Shown one piece after another: positions 24,201 to 37,480 of a stretch of 64,000 bases of DNA. Made by a program: the position numbers and the translations under genes. The notes beneath the pieces were generated by a model. The model had not been told where the DNA came from. It saw only the letters and a list, made by a program, of their open reading frames with translations, and made no database searches. This DNA comes from Siphonodentalium dalli (Eukaryota; Mollusca; Scaphopoda; Gadilida; Siphonodentaliidae), in assembly GCA_032622095.1 (NCBI GenBank), contig CP136062.1, positions 11,127,710-11,191,709 of the forward strand. Reading direction: 5' to 3'. Numbering within the stretch: the first letter of the stretch is position 1; the number at the start of each line of letters is the position of its first letter.

Positions 24201-27129
24201 CAGGTGTATAACTGACCGACGGGTCACCTAAGGTTAGATCGTGGCTCTCCAGCCGACAGTCTCGCTATGAGTCACAACCAGCTCGCTGTCACCTCCTTAT
24301 TATGTTTCTAGTTCTTTGTCAAATCTTGCTGGCAGATTTCCATTGTTCATACGACTGACATTTACTATGCCATGTTTATTATAATTATCATGAAAGCCAC
24401 CATATCCAATGTCTTACACAGTGTCAAGTTACTACTTTTTGGAAGTCTATGTTTTGTGAATGAATTTGCCAAGTAAATTTGAAAAGCAAACACGAACAAT
24501 AGCTGGTGGGTTCCTCAAATAACTTGCTGATAACTCTGCACTTGGTAGTGTGATTAAATATATCTTATTTTAAATGCAAGATTTTTGTCAGAACTATGAG
24601 AATGTCCACATATTAAAGATGAAACAAACTATGACTGAATTATTCCTACTTAAACAAGATCAAGTTGGTGAATCTCCCTACTCATGATTTCCATACTGAA
24701 AAGAAATACCCAGAGCACTGCATTATTATAAATGCTCTCCTGGCAACGTGTTGGATTTAATTGAAATACAATTATCATCATATTGATGCTGCCCCGTCAA
24801 GTGCTATACTTGCTTCCTTCTTAATTGAAATAGTTTGTGTTGTTGACGTTGCTTGACTGATGATAAATTAGATGAATGTGTGACAAATTATTGGAATATA
24901 GTTTTAGTTATTGTAACCTTGACAGTTTTGAATGATACACAATTAATGTGCGGCAAAATAAGAGGAAGTGTTAAGAAAAAACAAACTGTGAGTGTGTCGT
25001 CCACTGACAGTTTAATGGGCAGAACCCTGTCAGATTATCCCTCGCAAACACTCTACCCCAGCTTGATTTGCAACTAAACACTCAGCCACACTATCTAAAT
25101 TATTGTACAAATGAATTGCCCGAATGTTGTCACACTATCCTTGTACAATCACCAACTAGATGTACAACCGGAATAACATACGTATTATGCATGGATTCTA
25201 TACCTATCTTCTCTCTCAATTTAATTACTCAAGGGAATATGATAGAGTTTGTCTACCGTTCAATAGCATCCACCTGGCCTTAATGTTTGCTGGAATGAAC
25301 TACTTCAAGTTCAAGAGCTCATATGTCCATGTACCTACATGTTATGGCTCAATGTTCAACATCAGTATTGATACTAACTTTCCGTCTTATCGCGAGGCTC
25401 AATCACATGTCAAAATTCCGTGCACAACAGCCTACATTGGGATATGTCCCCTCTCAATGACATCAAAGATCTGTCTGATCTGAGTGTAGTCCCTCTATTT
25501 ATACTCGGTACTTTGTCCATTTTCAATACCAAACTGGAAAACTATGTACAAGTAATTTGGCGCCCATGTGCTATATATGTACATGTACGGTATATCACAG
25601 CAAACAAAGTCAATGTTGTTTTTAAAAGAGTCTGATAAAGTCTTTGTTTTATAATTCTAATTTCCTATATGTTACAGTTACACAAAGATTTATCTGGCAT
25701 TTTGTAATGTCTGATTAAGGTTGTACATGTACATGTAGTATTTAGGGTCATTGTGTTCAACGCCAAACATGCCTGAAATATTTGGCCACTTCACATATTG
25801 AGGGGACTGAGGCCTTTGTCCAGTACGTGTTTTTCCAGGATTTTTTAAAGATGATATACATGTATGTATAATTTTCCATGAATAAACATGAACATGCACA
25901 CTGTGCATGTACATGTAGCTTAATGTATTAAAAAATAAATAAACTTGGCGTAATTCGTGCTGAGATCTGAAAAATACTGTAATTTATCTCAATTTTTGGC
26001 GATAAAAAGAAAAGCCATCCAGTATATTTACTAAAAACGTGGATGATTCTAGATTCGCGGTGAATATCCATCTCAGAGACTCAGACTTTCTGTTGCGGTG
26101 GGGGGGGGTGATTTTGACAATAACTTTATACCGGTATATGGAACATAATTATACCTGTGTTATATTGGTTCAAGTTTTACCATGTTCATAGTATATGAGA
26201 TAATTACTTTATTTTCAGGACAGTCAATGCCAGCCCTATATGGATATTGGATTTCAGGATGAATAAATGGCTGAATTATTATGAAGTTTGTCCAACGGTA
26301 TGTTCATTTTTTAATCTATGCAAATTATGTTTTAATGAAATGCAGATGCAGTGGTTTTATACCATACACTTTTGTAGCCCCCCTCCCACGGTCCAGTCGG
26401 TAGAGCGCTAAATGTATTACGTCGTCAAAGGCTGTCCAAAACAAATTAGAGAATAGCTTATAGGCTACTTTCCAGGCCTGCGAGGGAAGAGTTAAATTTA
26501 TAAGCACGAGGGGTATGCAAATGGAATTACGAAAACTTGTGAATTTGTTTTGAATCAGGTGGGGGGGGGGGGTTGCTGGTTGGTAATTCCAAAGGTGGAA
26601 ACCCCCCCAATGGAGAATCTCTAGCCAGCTCCCTGTCAACACTAAGAGCTCGGTTAATCGAGTCGTTTTATCTGGGCAAGTTTGTCAGTTGCTTACTGGG
26701 AGGGGGTTTGGTGCATGGTTTCTATATGCAGTGAAGTGATTTCTCAATGAAGTTTACCCTCTGCATGGTCTTTCCTCTATCCGTCAGCCTCGCTACTGAA
26801 GCAATGATCAACCCCAACCAACCATACAGATTTGCAAAAAAAATTCAATTTACGCACATTTATCTAAACGCTGCCTACCCTCATGCTGCCATCTCTGGTC
26901 AATAAAGAATCATAATTTATGATTTGTCGATAAGTGCGGTTGTATTCACATGGTGCCTGTTGCAACTCTAATTTGAAAATTCAACCCTTTGGGTAAGGAC
27001 ATAGATAGCAAATTCATGTATGAATTTCTGTCGAGTGTGCGACATGTGTGTAATAGGGTCCAAATGAACTGGAACCTCATTAATGAACAAGACTGATTTC
27101 ACATGATTTCACATTATCGATTAATTTAT
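21291..27129. other. Long stretch without a recognisable gene
   Basis: Holds a cluster of TTAGTCA/TGACTAA words (about 22011-22190), two minus-strand copies of ATAAAGAGCGTT (23383-23394, 23423-23434), ACATGTA-rich sequence near 25710-25920, and G homopolymers near 26099-26109 and 26562-26572. Open frames of up to 107 codons lack family motifs. Confidence 0.5.
22011..22190. repeat. Cluster of TTAGTCA / TGACTAA words
   Basis: 'gttagtca', 'tgactaac' and 'ttagtcataatga' recur at least nine times on both strands in about 180 bp, forming a loose inverted/direct array. Confidence 0.7.
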
Positions 27130-28400
27130 AACTTTACTTGATACTGACATAAATATTTGTTCTGACCACCCCCCCCAATGAAATAAATTTTATCCTGGTG
27201 ACCGAGCACTGAACAACATTAGTGGACATGATCGCTTCGACGGTGAAAATAAATTGGTTGATACTGACATAAATGTTTGTTCTTACACCCCCCTCACATG
27301 TGGTGAGAAATAAATACCCCCCATTACAGGTGAGAAATAAATTTTATCCTGATGATCATCGAACAATATTAGTTGGTGTGACCACTTTCATGCCCCCCCG
27401 AAATAAATTTTATTCTGACCCCCCCCCCCCCCCCACCAATTAATTATTTCTGGTGACCGAACAATCTTAGTGGACATGAGAATCACATGACCGCTTTGAC
27501 GTATCAATAAATTGGTTGATAATGACTTGAATACATGTATATGTTCTGACAACCCCCGACTGTTGTGGTGAGAAGTAAATTTTATCCTCGAGACCGGATT
27601 ATTTGACGTTATCAATAAATTGGTTGTATCCTGGAGACCGACCCACAATGGACATGGCCAATTAATTGACAGTATCAATAAATTGGTTGATTCTGCCATA
27701 AATATTTGTTCTGACTCGACCCCCCCCAATAAATTTTATCCTGGTGACCAAACAAACTTAGTTGGAATGCCCGCTTTGACTGTATCAATAAATTGGTTGA
27801 TACTAACATAAAAATTTGATCTGAACCCACCCCCCCCCAAATAAATTTTATCCTGGTGACTGAACAACCTTAGTGGACATTAGTCACATGACCGCTTTGA
27901 TGTATCATTAAATTGGTTGATAGTGACATAAATGTGGTGAGAACTGAGAAGTCAATTTTATCCTGGAGACCGAACCACATTAATGGAGTTGGTCAATTAT
28001 TTGGTGGTCAATAAATTGGTTGATAATGCAGGATAATGACTTAAATATTTGTCCCCCCAACCCCAAACTAATTTTATCCTGGTGACCGAGCAACCTTAGT
28101 TGACATGACCACTTTGATGGTAACAATAAATTGACTGATACTGACATAAATATTTGTTTTGACATCCCCCCGCTGTTATAGGGAGATATAAATTTTATTC
28201 TGGTGCCTGAAAGCACATTAATGAACTTGAGCGATTTGACAGTTTCCATAAATTGATTGATACTGACATAGGTATTTGTTCTCACTCCTTCCTGTGTCGG
28301 TGAGAAATAAATTTTATCCTGGAGACCGAACTACAATTAGGAATATGACTGATTTGACTGTATCAATAATTGGTTAAATTTACATAAATATTCTGACCGC
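27130..28400. repeat. Tandem array of ~115-bp units, about ten copies
   Basis: Each unit contains 'aataaattttatcctgg' plus 'gaccgaacaac', 'gtggacatgaccgctttgac', 'tcaataaattggttgata' and 'ctgacataaatatttgttct', followed by a variable run of C. C-run length and internal deletions vary strongly between units. Confidence 0.93.
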
Positions 28401-28754
28401 TTCCCCTGGTACCACGTTGTGATGATTTGTCTAAAATACCTGGATCTAAGAATAAAATATATTCCGGCTACCTTTTGGCAAGAGCCATCTAGAGCATGAT
28501 TTTATATTTTACTCGGTAGCCAAAACCCAGCAATTCAGAAAAGTTTAGCAATATTTGTGAAGGCGTGTATGAAGATTCACGAAAAAACAAGAGATGACAA
28601 AATAAGATTTGATTAACCATATGTACACATGCTGCCATTACACATGTGTAATGTCAGCTTGTGTCCCTAATCTACAAAATGAGAAAACAAATTACGACGA
28701 TATTGAAGAGGACGTTATAGACGTCGCCAGGACGATGATCACTAAGATCACAAG

Positions 28755-29275
28755 GTGAAGATGATTAGGTCGACTGCGCTAATGGCGACGATAATGATGA
28801 TGACTGCATTGTACGATGGAGATGATGATGTTGATAATGACGACGATGATGACGTCGTTTATGACGATGATGACGTCGTTTATGATGATGATTATGATGA
28901 AAATGATGACGGTGGTAATGATGAGGATAAAGATGACAGCGACGACAATGATGATGACTGACAACGACGATAACACCAGGCGACGAAGCTGATGATGGAT
29001 AATGACGATGACGGACGAAGATGAAAAAGACAAAAATGTTGACATTGGTGACGATACGTATGATGACGATGAAGATGACGAATTAATTGATGATGATGAT
29101 GAGAATGGTGATGGTGATGAAGACAGTGTGATGGTGTTGATGGTGACGATGATGATGATGATGTTGATTATGATGAATAATGATGATGATGATGATGATT
29201 ATGAAAATGACGATGATGACAATGTCGACGACGATGATGACGTTGTTGATGATGATGATGATGTAAGTGACCCCA
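28755..29275 (+). repeat. GAT/GAC trinucleotide-repeat tract
   Basis: About 520 bp dominated by GAT and GAC on the plus strand. It yields long acidic open frames (Asp-rich on plus; His- or Ser-rich on minus). The open frames follow from the repeat and are not evidence for a gene. Confidence 0.92.
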
Positions 29276-29292
29276 TTGTATATATATGTACA

Positions 29293-30516
29293 TAGGCCAA
29301 AGAAAAAAGATAGTATGTTTCCGATAACGGAGTGAAAAAATTAGGGTAGGTAGGTAAGGAATTTTTTGTTTTATTTTGATATTTTTTATCCAGCTGCAGA
29401 AATATTGAATTACCTCGACCGAAAATGACATAAAATGCCAACTTGTGTTGTGGGGAAAGTATTACTTGATAAACACAGCACTAGGAAATATACATTAAGA
29501 TTGATGAACGATCAAACTTACTTCATGCTTAAGTATGTTATTTATTATTTGGCTATAAACTTGGTATGAGATTGATGTCACTAAGAATTTTACCCATAAT
29601 ACCGCCATTATACCATACTTGTATTGTGACCACTGCATCCCATTGTCTAGAGGTAGCCAGTGCACCCAACCTACCATGCCTGGTTTCTGGAAACAGTAGC
29701 TGTACCCCTAACATATGTGGTCATAACCTATATACATGTATATATACAGACACACACACCATGTCTGTTTATAGTGTTCCTACCGGTACTCTCAGGCTCC
29801 AAATAAAAGTGCACGCCCAAATAATAGTACACAGGAAAAATTCCATTGAAAGTTAATAACAGTGCAGACCCAAATAATAGCACAGGGGAAACTGTGAGCA
29901 AAACATCAACTATAGTTAAAAAATTTATAGTACATGTAGGTCAAGCATAGGAATCAACATAGTATGTGTCATGTATAGTTTTATTCGATATTTAAATGTT
30001 CACATGTATGCCATATACTTGAATATGTACATGCCTAAAATTATAAGCTCAACAATTTGGTATCAGAATAATATAGAAATCTCAATTTCCATACCCTCAA
30101 AATTAATAAACTTGCAGACTCAAATAAGCACTGTGCAGGGGGGGGGGATTTCCCAAGAAAATAATAAATGGCATGCATGTTTATTTGGAACTCATGAATA
30201 TGTTCCATAAGTCCCAAACAAGGCATACAGGTAAAGCAGGCATGAGATCCACTCTCTTGAAATTAAAATTGCAAGATTCATGCCTATCAATCCACAACCC
30301 ATCACACACATGTGGCTTTTGAAACAACTGTCACTTCATGTCACTTATCACAGGCTAATGTTAGAAACCATGTGTTTTGCACATTAATTATTATTTTATT
30401 TATTTTTAGAACATTTTGACTTTTTCTCAAAATATCAATACAAAAGATTAGGGTCGGCGGGTTATTTTTAGGGTCGGTCGATGTACGGAAACATAGTATC
30501 TTTTTTCTTTGGCCTA
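29293..30516. mobile_element. 1.2-kb segment bounded by 31-bp inverted repeats
   Basis: 'taggccaaagaaaaaagata' continuing to 'tgtttccg' (29293-29323) matches the reverse complement of 30486-30516 at 30 of 31 positions. Next to each end lies a 'tagggt(a/c)gg' motif. No transposase frame is visible, so this could be a non-autonomous element or two opposed copies of a short repeat. Confidence 0.6.
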
Positions 30517-32139
30517 CATATCCATGTTCTGCATTAATTTGCAGCTTTGACAATTAAAGCATAGCAATATATTTAAAGGGTCACCCATGCAGGATCCATG
30601 CACAACATCCCTAATTCCATGGTCATATATCATTTTGGGAAAGATCATGTTATTCTTTCTAAAAATTTAAAGTGTGGTGTTCAGCATGGCTCATTTATGA
30701 ATTTTTGCCCTACCCGGTATGTACACACTACATGTATGTAATAGAGTCCTACATGTAATTGAGCTGGAACACAAAAATCACAAAGCAAACATGTATTACA
30801 TACAATTGTACATCTGCATAATGCCATCTCAAATTTATTAATGTATTTCTTTCAGATTCAGTATTAAGCGTCACCGAGTATCCACTGTCAAGGTTCAACA
30901 TACATGTACATTATCTGGAGATGTCATCTGGATCATGTGAACTGGACAACTCAATAACATAACTTCTGCTCTAACCAAGTCTTATTATGAATTTTGCCAA
31001 AACTCTCTACATGTGATTGTATACCAAACAAGTTTTGTTCAGGACACCTATGTACTACACCGCTTAATATAATACTTCACAGAAGAATATCAATATTTAA
31101 TACACCCCTAGCTGAGTGTTAGTCAAGAATAAATTACATGGGGAAGAATAAATCCTGTTTTCCATACAGGTATGAAGTAAATTCCAAGTAATTGAATATT
31201 TTGAATAAATATGTATTATATTTTATAACAAACATGTATAATTATTTAGTTACTTTTAATAAACTACATCTATATGAACTATGCTTTGAATTATCTAGCT
31301 GACTTAACCCACACATGCCCATCATGTTACTTTCAGTGTACATGTTTTTACCTATTCCAAAAACAGTCTTATTTGAGATTTGGCGGCAAAGTGATCGGGT
31401 TGTGATGCCCATGTCACAGGTGGGACCCTCCTTGAAAGTGTGTCAGTTTGATTCAGGGCTTGGACCATATGGACTTGTATCAATTTTTTCCCAAAACCAG
31501 AACAAGTGAAAGAATTTCTTTAAAAAGATTACTATCCCGGTATCAGATATCCTAAACTTCTCAAGTTTAATATACTAGTAAATGTATTTGATACTCAATT
31601 TTTGTTCCAATTAATTATTTTCAGCATTTTTTGATTTTGGACAATTGATACAAGTGCATGTTGTCAAATCCCTGAACCAAACCGACACATTTGCAACCAA
31701 GCCGGGTCATATGACACACCAAATGTGTTATCTGGCACATGCGACACACATTATGAGGACAAATTGGCCGACACATTTGGATAATTTTTTGTCATAATTA
31801 TATGTGTCAGATGACCTATTTGAGCGACACAGGCTTTTTAGCAGGTGTTTCATTTGACCTGTTTGTATGACCATAGATGTGTCAGATGACCTAGATTCTG
31901 AGGACAAATTAGTGTGTCAGATGACACAGATTTTGTCCCTCCTAGTGTATACGTATATAGTGTGCCATTGACGAATACTTAAGATACCTCCCAAAACAAT
32001 TACCACCAACCCACAGGGTTTCCTTCAAAACCCTGCGACCCAAAATGGAATAAAAGGTCAGCAGACCACAATGTCCCCCAAAAACGTGGCAAGTCGATGC
32101 CGCTTTGTTAAAGAAATTAAAAGACATGTTGAAATTTTC
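30517..32139. other. No gene recognised
   Basis: AT-rich. From 31670 to 31940, 'gtgtcagatgac' and 'gacacac' phrases recur, forming a weak degenerate repeat. Confidence 0.5.
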
Positions 32140-32511
32140 TAAGTCGAAACTCCGTAAAAAAAAAAAAACCGTCATCTATATACATGTTACATATGTCCAA
32201 TATGTGGGTAACAATATTCTGAAGATTCAAACATCTATTATCAAAACTGTAAGAGGAGTTGATTACACCATGAAGGTACCCTCATACAGAAAATTATAAA
32301 AATGTTGAAAAAGTTCAATAATTCCGTAAAAAATAATTTTTCCTCCATTTATATACATCTCCAATATGTGGGTAACAATACTTTGAAGTTTCAAATATCT
32401 ACGATAAAAAATGTAGGAGGAGTTGATTACACCACGAAGGTACCTCATACAGAAAATTATAATGGGTTAATAACTCCGTCAAAAATTATTTTTTTCCGTC
32501 ATCTATATATG
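32140..32511. repeat. ~160-bp tandem repeat, about 2.3 copies
   Basis: 'gagttgattacacca(t/c)gaagg' occurs at about 32255 and 32410. 'caatatgtgggtaacaata', 'actccgt(a/c)aaaa' and 'catacagaaaattata' repeat with the same spacing. The third copy breaks off at the start of the large palindrome. Confidence 0.88.
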
Positions 32512-34196
32512 TTTGTTGTAACAATATAGAGATCCAGGGGGGCTGGGAACACCATAGAGTACAGGGGTAAACCTGTCTTCGGTAACATGGACAAAGGTGC
32601 GTAATAAACCTAGGTACACATTCCGAAGCGCCACACGGACAATTTTGAATGTCAAAATAAATATAGAATAAGTATAGAACGGCAGCGTACCAGTCAAACC
32701 GTTCAGCTAGTTTAAATCATAGGGATAGTAATATCACGAGGGCCACACACCAAGCAATATCCACAAAAATGATACTATACACGAATTATTGTAAAACGTA
32801 CACTTCCCTGATTGTACTATCGGGAAAAAATTCTTAATTGTAAACAAAAGTGTATGCTTATGCATTGGCTGTACTGCCAGATGATAAATTTAGTGCTGTA
32901 ACACAGCTATGTTCATATCGTACATAATTGCACGAATTGTAATGCACTTACAATTATAAGGGGTAACAACATTATGAATTGAGGACTGTTACATATAAAG
33001 GGCTGGACCCCGAAGTTCATTAGCAGTGTATGAAGGGATTAAACTGAAAAAATGACCCAAATATAATATGAATTGTATAGAGATAAGTGTATATAAAATG
33101 CATATGCATGCAAATGGAACGCTCTTTATAAGTGTTTTTAGTATAGTTTGCAAACATTATACTGCTACAGTAAAGTTTACACAATATTATTTGTTATGTT
33201 TGATTGTCAGCATAGCTTGATAACATTATACACGCGTTCATTTTACAGCCCCGATGCTGTACGCGATTTTGGTGCACCTTTCGCGCGCGTTCGGAGTTTG
33301 AAAATCTACATTAATAATGAAACGTACTGTATGTGAAGTTCGTTAATATACCAGAGACGCTCGCCTGAAGACTTCAATTGCTGGCTATTTATTTCTGATT
33401 TCCAACATTTTAAATACCTATTTTCGCGCTTGGTCTTAGTAAACATTTTCCAAAGTATATAATTTACGCCTCCTAATGTTATCAAGCTATGCTGACAATC
33501 AAACATAACAAATAATATTGTGTAAACTTTACTGTAGCAGTATAATGTTTGCAAACTATACTAAAAAACACTTATAAAGAGCGTTCCATTTGCATGCATA
33601 TGCATTTTATATACACTTATCTCTATACAATTCATATTATATTTGGGTCATTTTTTCAGTTTAATCCCTTCATACACTGCTAATGAACTTCGGGGTCCAG
33701 CCCTTTATATGTAACAGTCCTCAATTCATAATGTTGTTACCCCTTATAATTGTAAGTGCATTACAATTCGTGCAATTATGTACGATATGAACATAGCTGT
33801 GTTACAGCACTAAATTTATCATCTGGCAGTACAGCCAATGCATAAGCTTACACTTTTGTTTACAATTAAGAATTTTTCCCGATAGTACAATCAGGGAAGT
33901 CTATGTGTACGTTTTACAATAATTCGTGTATAGTATCATTTTTGTGGATATTGCTTGGTGTGTGGCCCTCGTGATATTACTATCCCTATGATTTAAACTA
34001 GCTGAACGGTTTGACTGGTACGCTGCCGTTCTATACTTATTCTATATTTATTTTGACATTCAAAATTGTCCGTGTGGCGCTTCGGAATGTGTACCTAGGT
34101 TTATTACGCACCTTTGTCCATGTTACCGAAGACAGGTTTACCCCTGTACTCTATGGTGTTCCCAGCCCCCCTGGATCTCTATATTGTTACAACAAA
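32512..34196. repeat. Large near-perfect palindrome (717/723-bp arms, 245-bp spacer)
   Basis: Left arm 32512-33228 reads as the reverse complement of right arm 33474-34196. The differences I saw are a 6-bp insertion near 33900, one base of homopolymer length and isolated substitutions. The spacer 33229-33473 is unique and contains GC-rich 'cgcgcgcg'-like sequence. Each arm carries one copy of ATAAAGAGCGTT (33118-33129 minus, 33574-33585 plus). Identical peptide frames in both arms follow from the duplication and are not genes. Confidence 0.97.
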
Positions 34197-35058
34197 GATT
34201 GTAAGAACTTTTGTGAATTCCGATTATTTTGCCTGTTTCAGTTGGCTAACACAATAACAGTGAATGACTAGCAATATAAATGTAAAGTAAATTAAACTTA
34301 TTGAGGAGGAAAAAATATATTTCTGGAATACAGTCTGGTTAACAGGGCTTGAACCCCCAAATTGAAGTTCAGGCTGCAAAACCCTAGTTTGGTTCTTTTT
34401 ACAAAAACAAAATCGCTGAAAAATGGTGAGCTTACTACATTGATGTGAATTGAACTAAAAATATTATTGATTGCGGTGATGTCTGGGGGGAAACCCGAAA
34501 TTGGGGGTTATGCCCCTAAAACCCTAACTTAGGTGCTTTTTTTTTTAAATCAGCCTGCACCATGAAATTCTTCATCGAAAATTACCTTAGAAACCATTCT
34601 CAATATAAAGTTAACACAATTTCCCTAAAGAGCGCGTTTCTGAGACTAACAAAATAAAATGCAAAGGACAACGCAAAGCCAGAAAAGCCCGTAACGTCAA
34701 ATCCAAAACAAGAAATTCAATTAATTGAGGAAAAACACCCACCGTCCTGAGTGGTATTGATAAGCTATTGGGGGGGGGGGTCTACCACTTCGCATGCAAA
34801 ATAACACGAATGACACCAACAGCTTGGATGTGAGAATAATCCACCATATATGGTAGATATTCAACCAGACTGTGCTTAAGTTTCTCAATTGGTGACTGAT
34901 GTAAATATACAGTACACACAAATAGTAATAACAATTAACGTTGTGATTTTGAAATTAACCATGCTAGAATATTGACGGTAAGGTGGTATTAACTACTACG
35001 AGCATAATAATAGTACTATTCTTTTATAATATATGTGGGCATGATGTATGGAAATATT
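34197..35058. other. No gene recognised
   Basis: No supportable coding region. Two 'aaaccc(g/c)aa(a)ttg' phrases with 'aaccctaa/gtt' near 34340-34400 and 34490-34530 suggest a faint duplication. Confidence 0.45.
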
Positions 35059-35535
35059 AAAGGTACTCAATCTGATAAAACTCATCTCAATTACTATTTC
35101 AATGGCTTCGGGGGTCAAAAATATTTGATTCGAGTCTAGGAAGTCACACATCAAAGCTCAGATTTGTTAGATATCGATTTTAGAAATCTATTATTTTTCA
35201 TTATCGGGAATTCTTTCTGGCCCAGAAGACATTCAAAATTGCGTACCCTGATTATAGAGTTATCCATCCTTGTCTGTTTGAATAGAGTTTTGGCGTAAAA
35301 TCTCGAGCAGGTTACCAAATTGACGGCAGTTATTAGTACTCATCTCGAGCTATTAACAAATTTCAAAAATCAATATCTAATAACTCTGAGCTTTGTTTGA
35401 TGGTTTCCTCGACTCGAATCAAATATTTTTTACCCCCAAAGCCAAAGAAATAGTAATATAGGACCCTCTGATCGGATTGTTGTTGTTGGAATCTGTTGAG
35501 ATGGGGACCCTCTTTTCGGAATTTTGTGCTTGATT
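35059..35535. mobile_element. Foldback element, member of the AAAGGTACTCAAT family
   Basis: Begins TTAAAGGTACTCAATCTGA, matching the ends seen at 42418 and 43261-43281. About 100-bp inverted arms follow: 35088-35187 ('ttactatttcaatggcttcg'...) pairs with 35360-35457 ('...gccaaagaaatagtaa'). The right side also has 'ttgttgttggaatc' and 'gatggggacc', shared with 43225-43260. Confidence 0.72.
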
Positions 35536-36639
35536 TCAGCTCGAATATTTCTAATGCATCCCTTATATTGATAGCATAGCACCAGTCAGGTAAACGCGCC
35601 TCAATTTGTATGGACATCGAGCCTGGAACGGTCTGGAACGACCTAGAATGGAATTTCGTCTACTTTTCTCCCTATCTTTTAACCCCTCCCCTACGCAGGT
35701 CAGATGATTCGCCCCGTTCGTCATACCTACCGAAAATACTCCTGTGACAAATGGAACCGACGGAAATGAAGTATATGGTGCTAAACATATTAAAATGGCG
35801 ACTAGGAGTGTTTTTTATTATTGAGTTATAACATGTAAATTGCCTTTTTACGAGACATAAATCCCATTTTGAGCTCTCTTGGGATCCCATGACAAATATC
35901 GTGTCTGTGCTACCATGCGTGTCAATTAGCTTAACCGTTTCAAAGAAAACAAAATTCATTTTTGATGTTTTTGGTTTGCCGGAAAATAAATGTTTTGCCA
36001 CACAGCTTGGAATCGGCGACGACATAATGTCGCCTACTTATTCTCCGTTTTCTTCAACCCCCTGTCACGGCCGCATCCCTGTCAATTTTGCGTTGGAATT
36101 CATTGTTGATACTCATAACGAACCCCTTCCGTCGATAACGTTGCATTTTTCCGAATAAAGTGTCTCGTTGCCTGGATATCGAACCCGGAACTGGCCGGAA
36201 CGACCCAGAACGGATGGAAAAACGGCGAATTTCGAGTGACAATGCAAATTGTACTCGGGAGAAAAAAAAATTCAGTCTGCCATTGTTCATTCCGGAACGA
36301 CTAGGAACTTCCACCCTCGTTCCGGACTTTCGGACCCCCGGAACGACCGGAAAAAATAATTTGCCGCCAAAACGGTTTGCAGTTTGTCACACTTATTTTT
36401 CGAGTTCTTTCAGATTCCGTCGAGACCCCGAAGTTGGAAGTTCTGTATATACTTCCTTGGTTACACCATGGAAGTATAATAATAGGGAAAATCACGAGTG
36501 GAAAGAATCGCAGTTTAGTGACGGAAAAATGAAGTATGGTGAGTATATGTTGTCCTAACATGTGTAGGTTGATCTCAAGTGTTTGGACGTGACCCCACCC
36601 CTGCCTCGAAATTGGGTGACGGGATTGGGAAAACATCAA
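35536..36639. other. No gene recognised; GGAACGACC-rich
   Basis: 'ggaacgac' phrases recur at about 35636, 36199, 36294 and 36341. Overlapping frames of up to 132 codons on both strands show no family motif. Confidence 0.45.
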
Positions 36640-37480
36640 CCCTGGCACAAAATGCGAAGTTTGAGGGCCCGTAACTCCGTTAGTTTCCAACGGATTTTAA
36701 AATTATTTTCAGTTTTGCGATCTGCCGCTGACATAGATTACATAATACAAATTTCATCTGATTCGGACCCGAATAACACTTTGGTTATTGGAAAGCATAT
36801 GGGCCCAAATTCAAAATTGGATGGCCAAAATCTCCGCCAATTTCACACGAATTTACGATTTGTTTTCAGCTTCGTGATCAACGTAAATGGTAGATGTTAC
36901 ATTCTAAGTTTCATCTGATTCGGACCACCCCTCCCCTGACCCACAATACTGAACCGACACTGGCAACATTTGGCCCACCGCGTGCCCTCTTCAGTCTGTA
37001 CGTATTTTCGTATCAGATGACATCCTATGTTCGATATCTTCGGAGGAGATGTATTATCAAGCGCATGGGCCCAAAATTGCAAAGTTTGAGGGCCCGCAAT
37101 TCTTTCAGTTTTCGATGGATTTTCGAAATTCTTTCAGTTTCTAGATCGGCTGATGTTTCAGATGTTATATTCCAAGTTTCATCTGATTCGGAGAAGAATT
37201 AAAAATTGGTACCACGGACCACCCCTCCCCATACCCACAATAATGAACAGACACTGGCAAAATTTGGCCCACCGCGTGCACTCTTTCGTCCGCACACGTT
37301 GGCGTATCAGATGACATCCAAACTTCGACATCTTCGGAGGAGATGTGTACACAAGCACATGGGCCCAAATTGCAAACTTTGAGGGCCCGTAACTCTTGCA
37401 TTTCTTCTCGGATTTCAAAAATCCTTCCCGGTGTGGGTTTGTTTTCGTGCAGGGAATCCACATACTTAAATAGATGAATG
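36640..37480. repeat. Degenerate ~293-bp tandem repeat
   Basis: 'tttgagggcccg' recurs at about 36660, 37085 and 37378. Between the last two, 'ccacccctccc', 'acactggca', 'tttggcccaccgcgtgc', 'cgtatcagatgacatcc' and 'atcttcggaggagatgt' repeat at the same spacing. The first unit is partial. Confidence 0.88.

Noticed and set aside
26384-26420. tRNA-like 'cagtcggtagagcgc' (A-box-like)
   Set aside because: No B box (GGTTCRANNCC) or cloverleaf follows, so neither a tRNA nor a SINE can be supported.
28755-29295. Asp-rich, His-rich and Ser-rich open frames
   Set aside because: All follow from a GAT/GAC trinucleotide tract read in different frames; no flanking coding signal.
32503-34271. Identical peptides in open frames on both strands
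   Set aside because: They result from the inverted duplication of non-coding sequence; no family motif.
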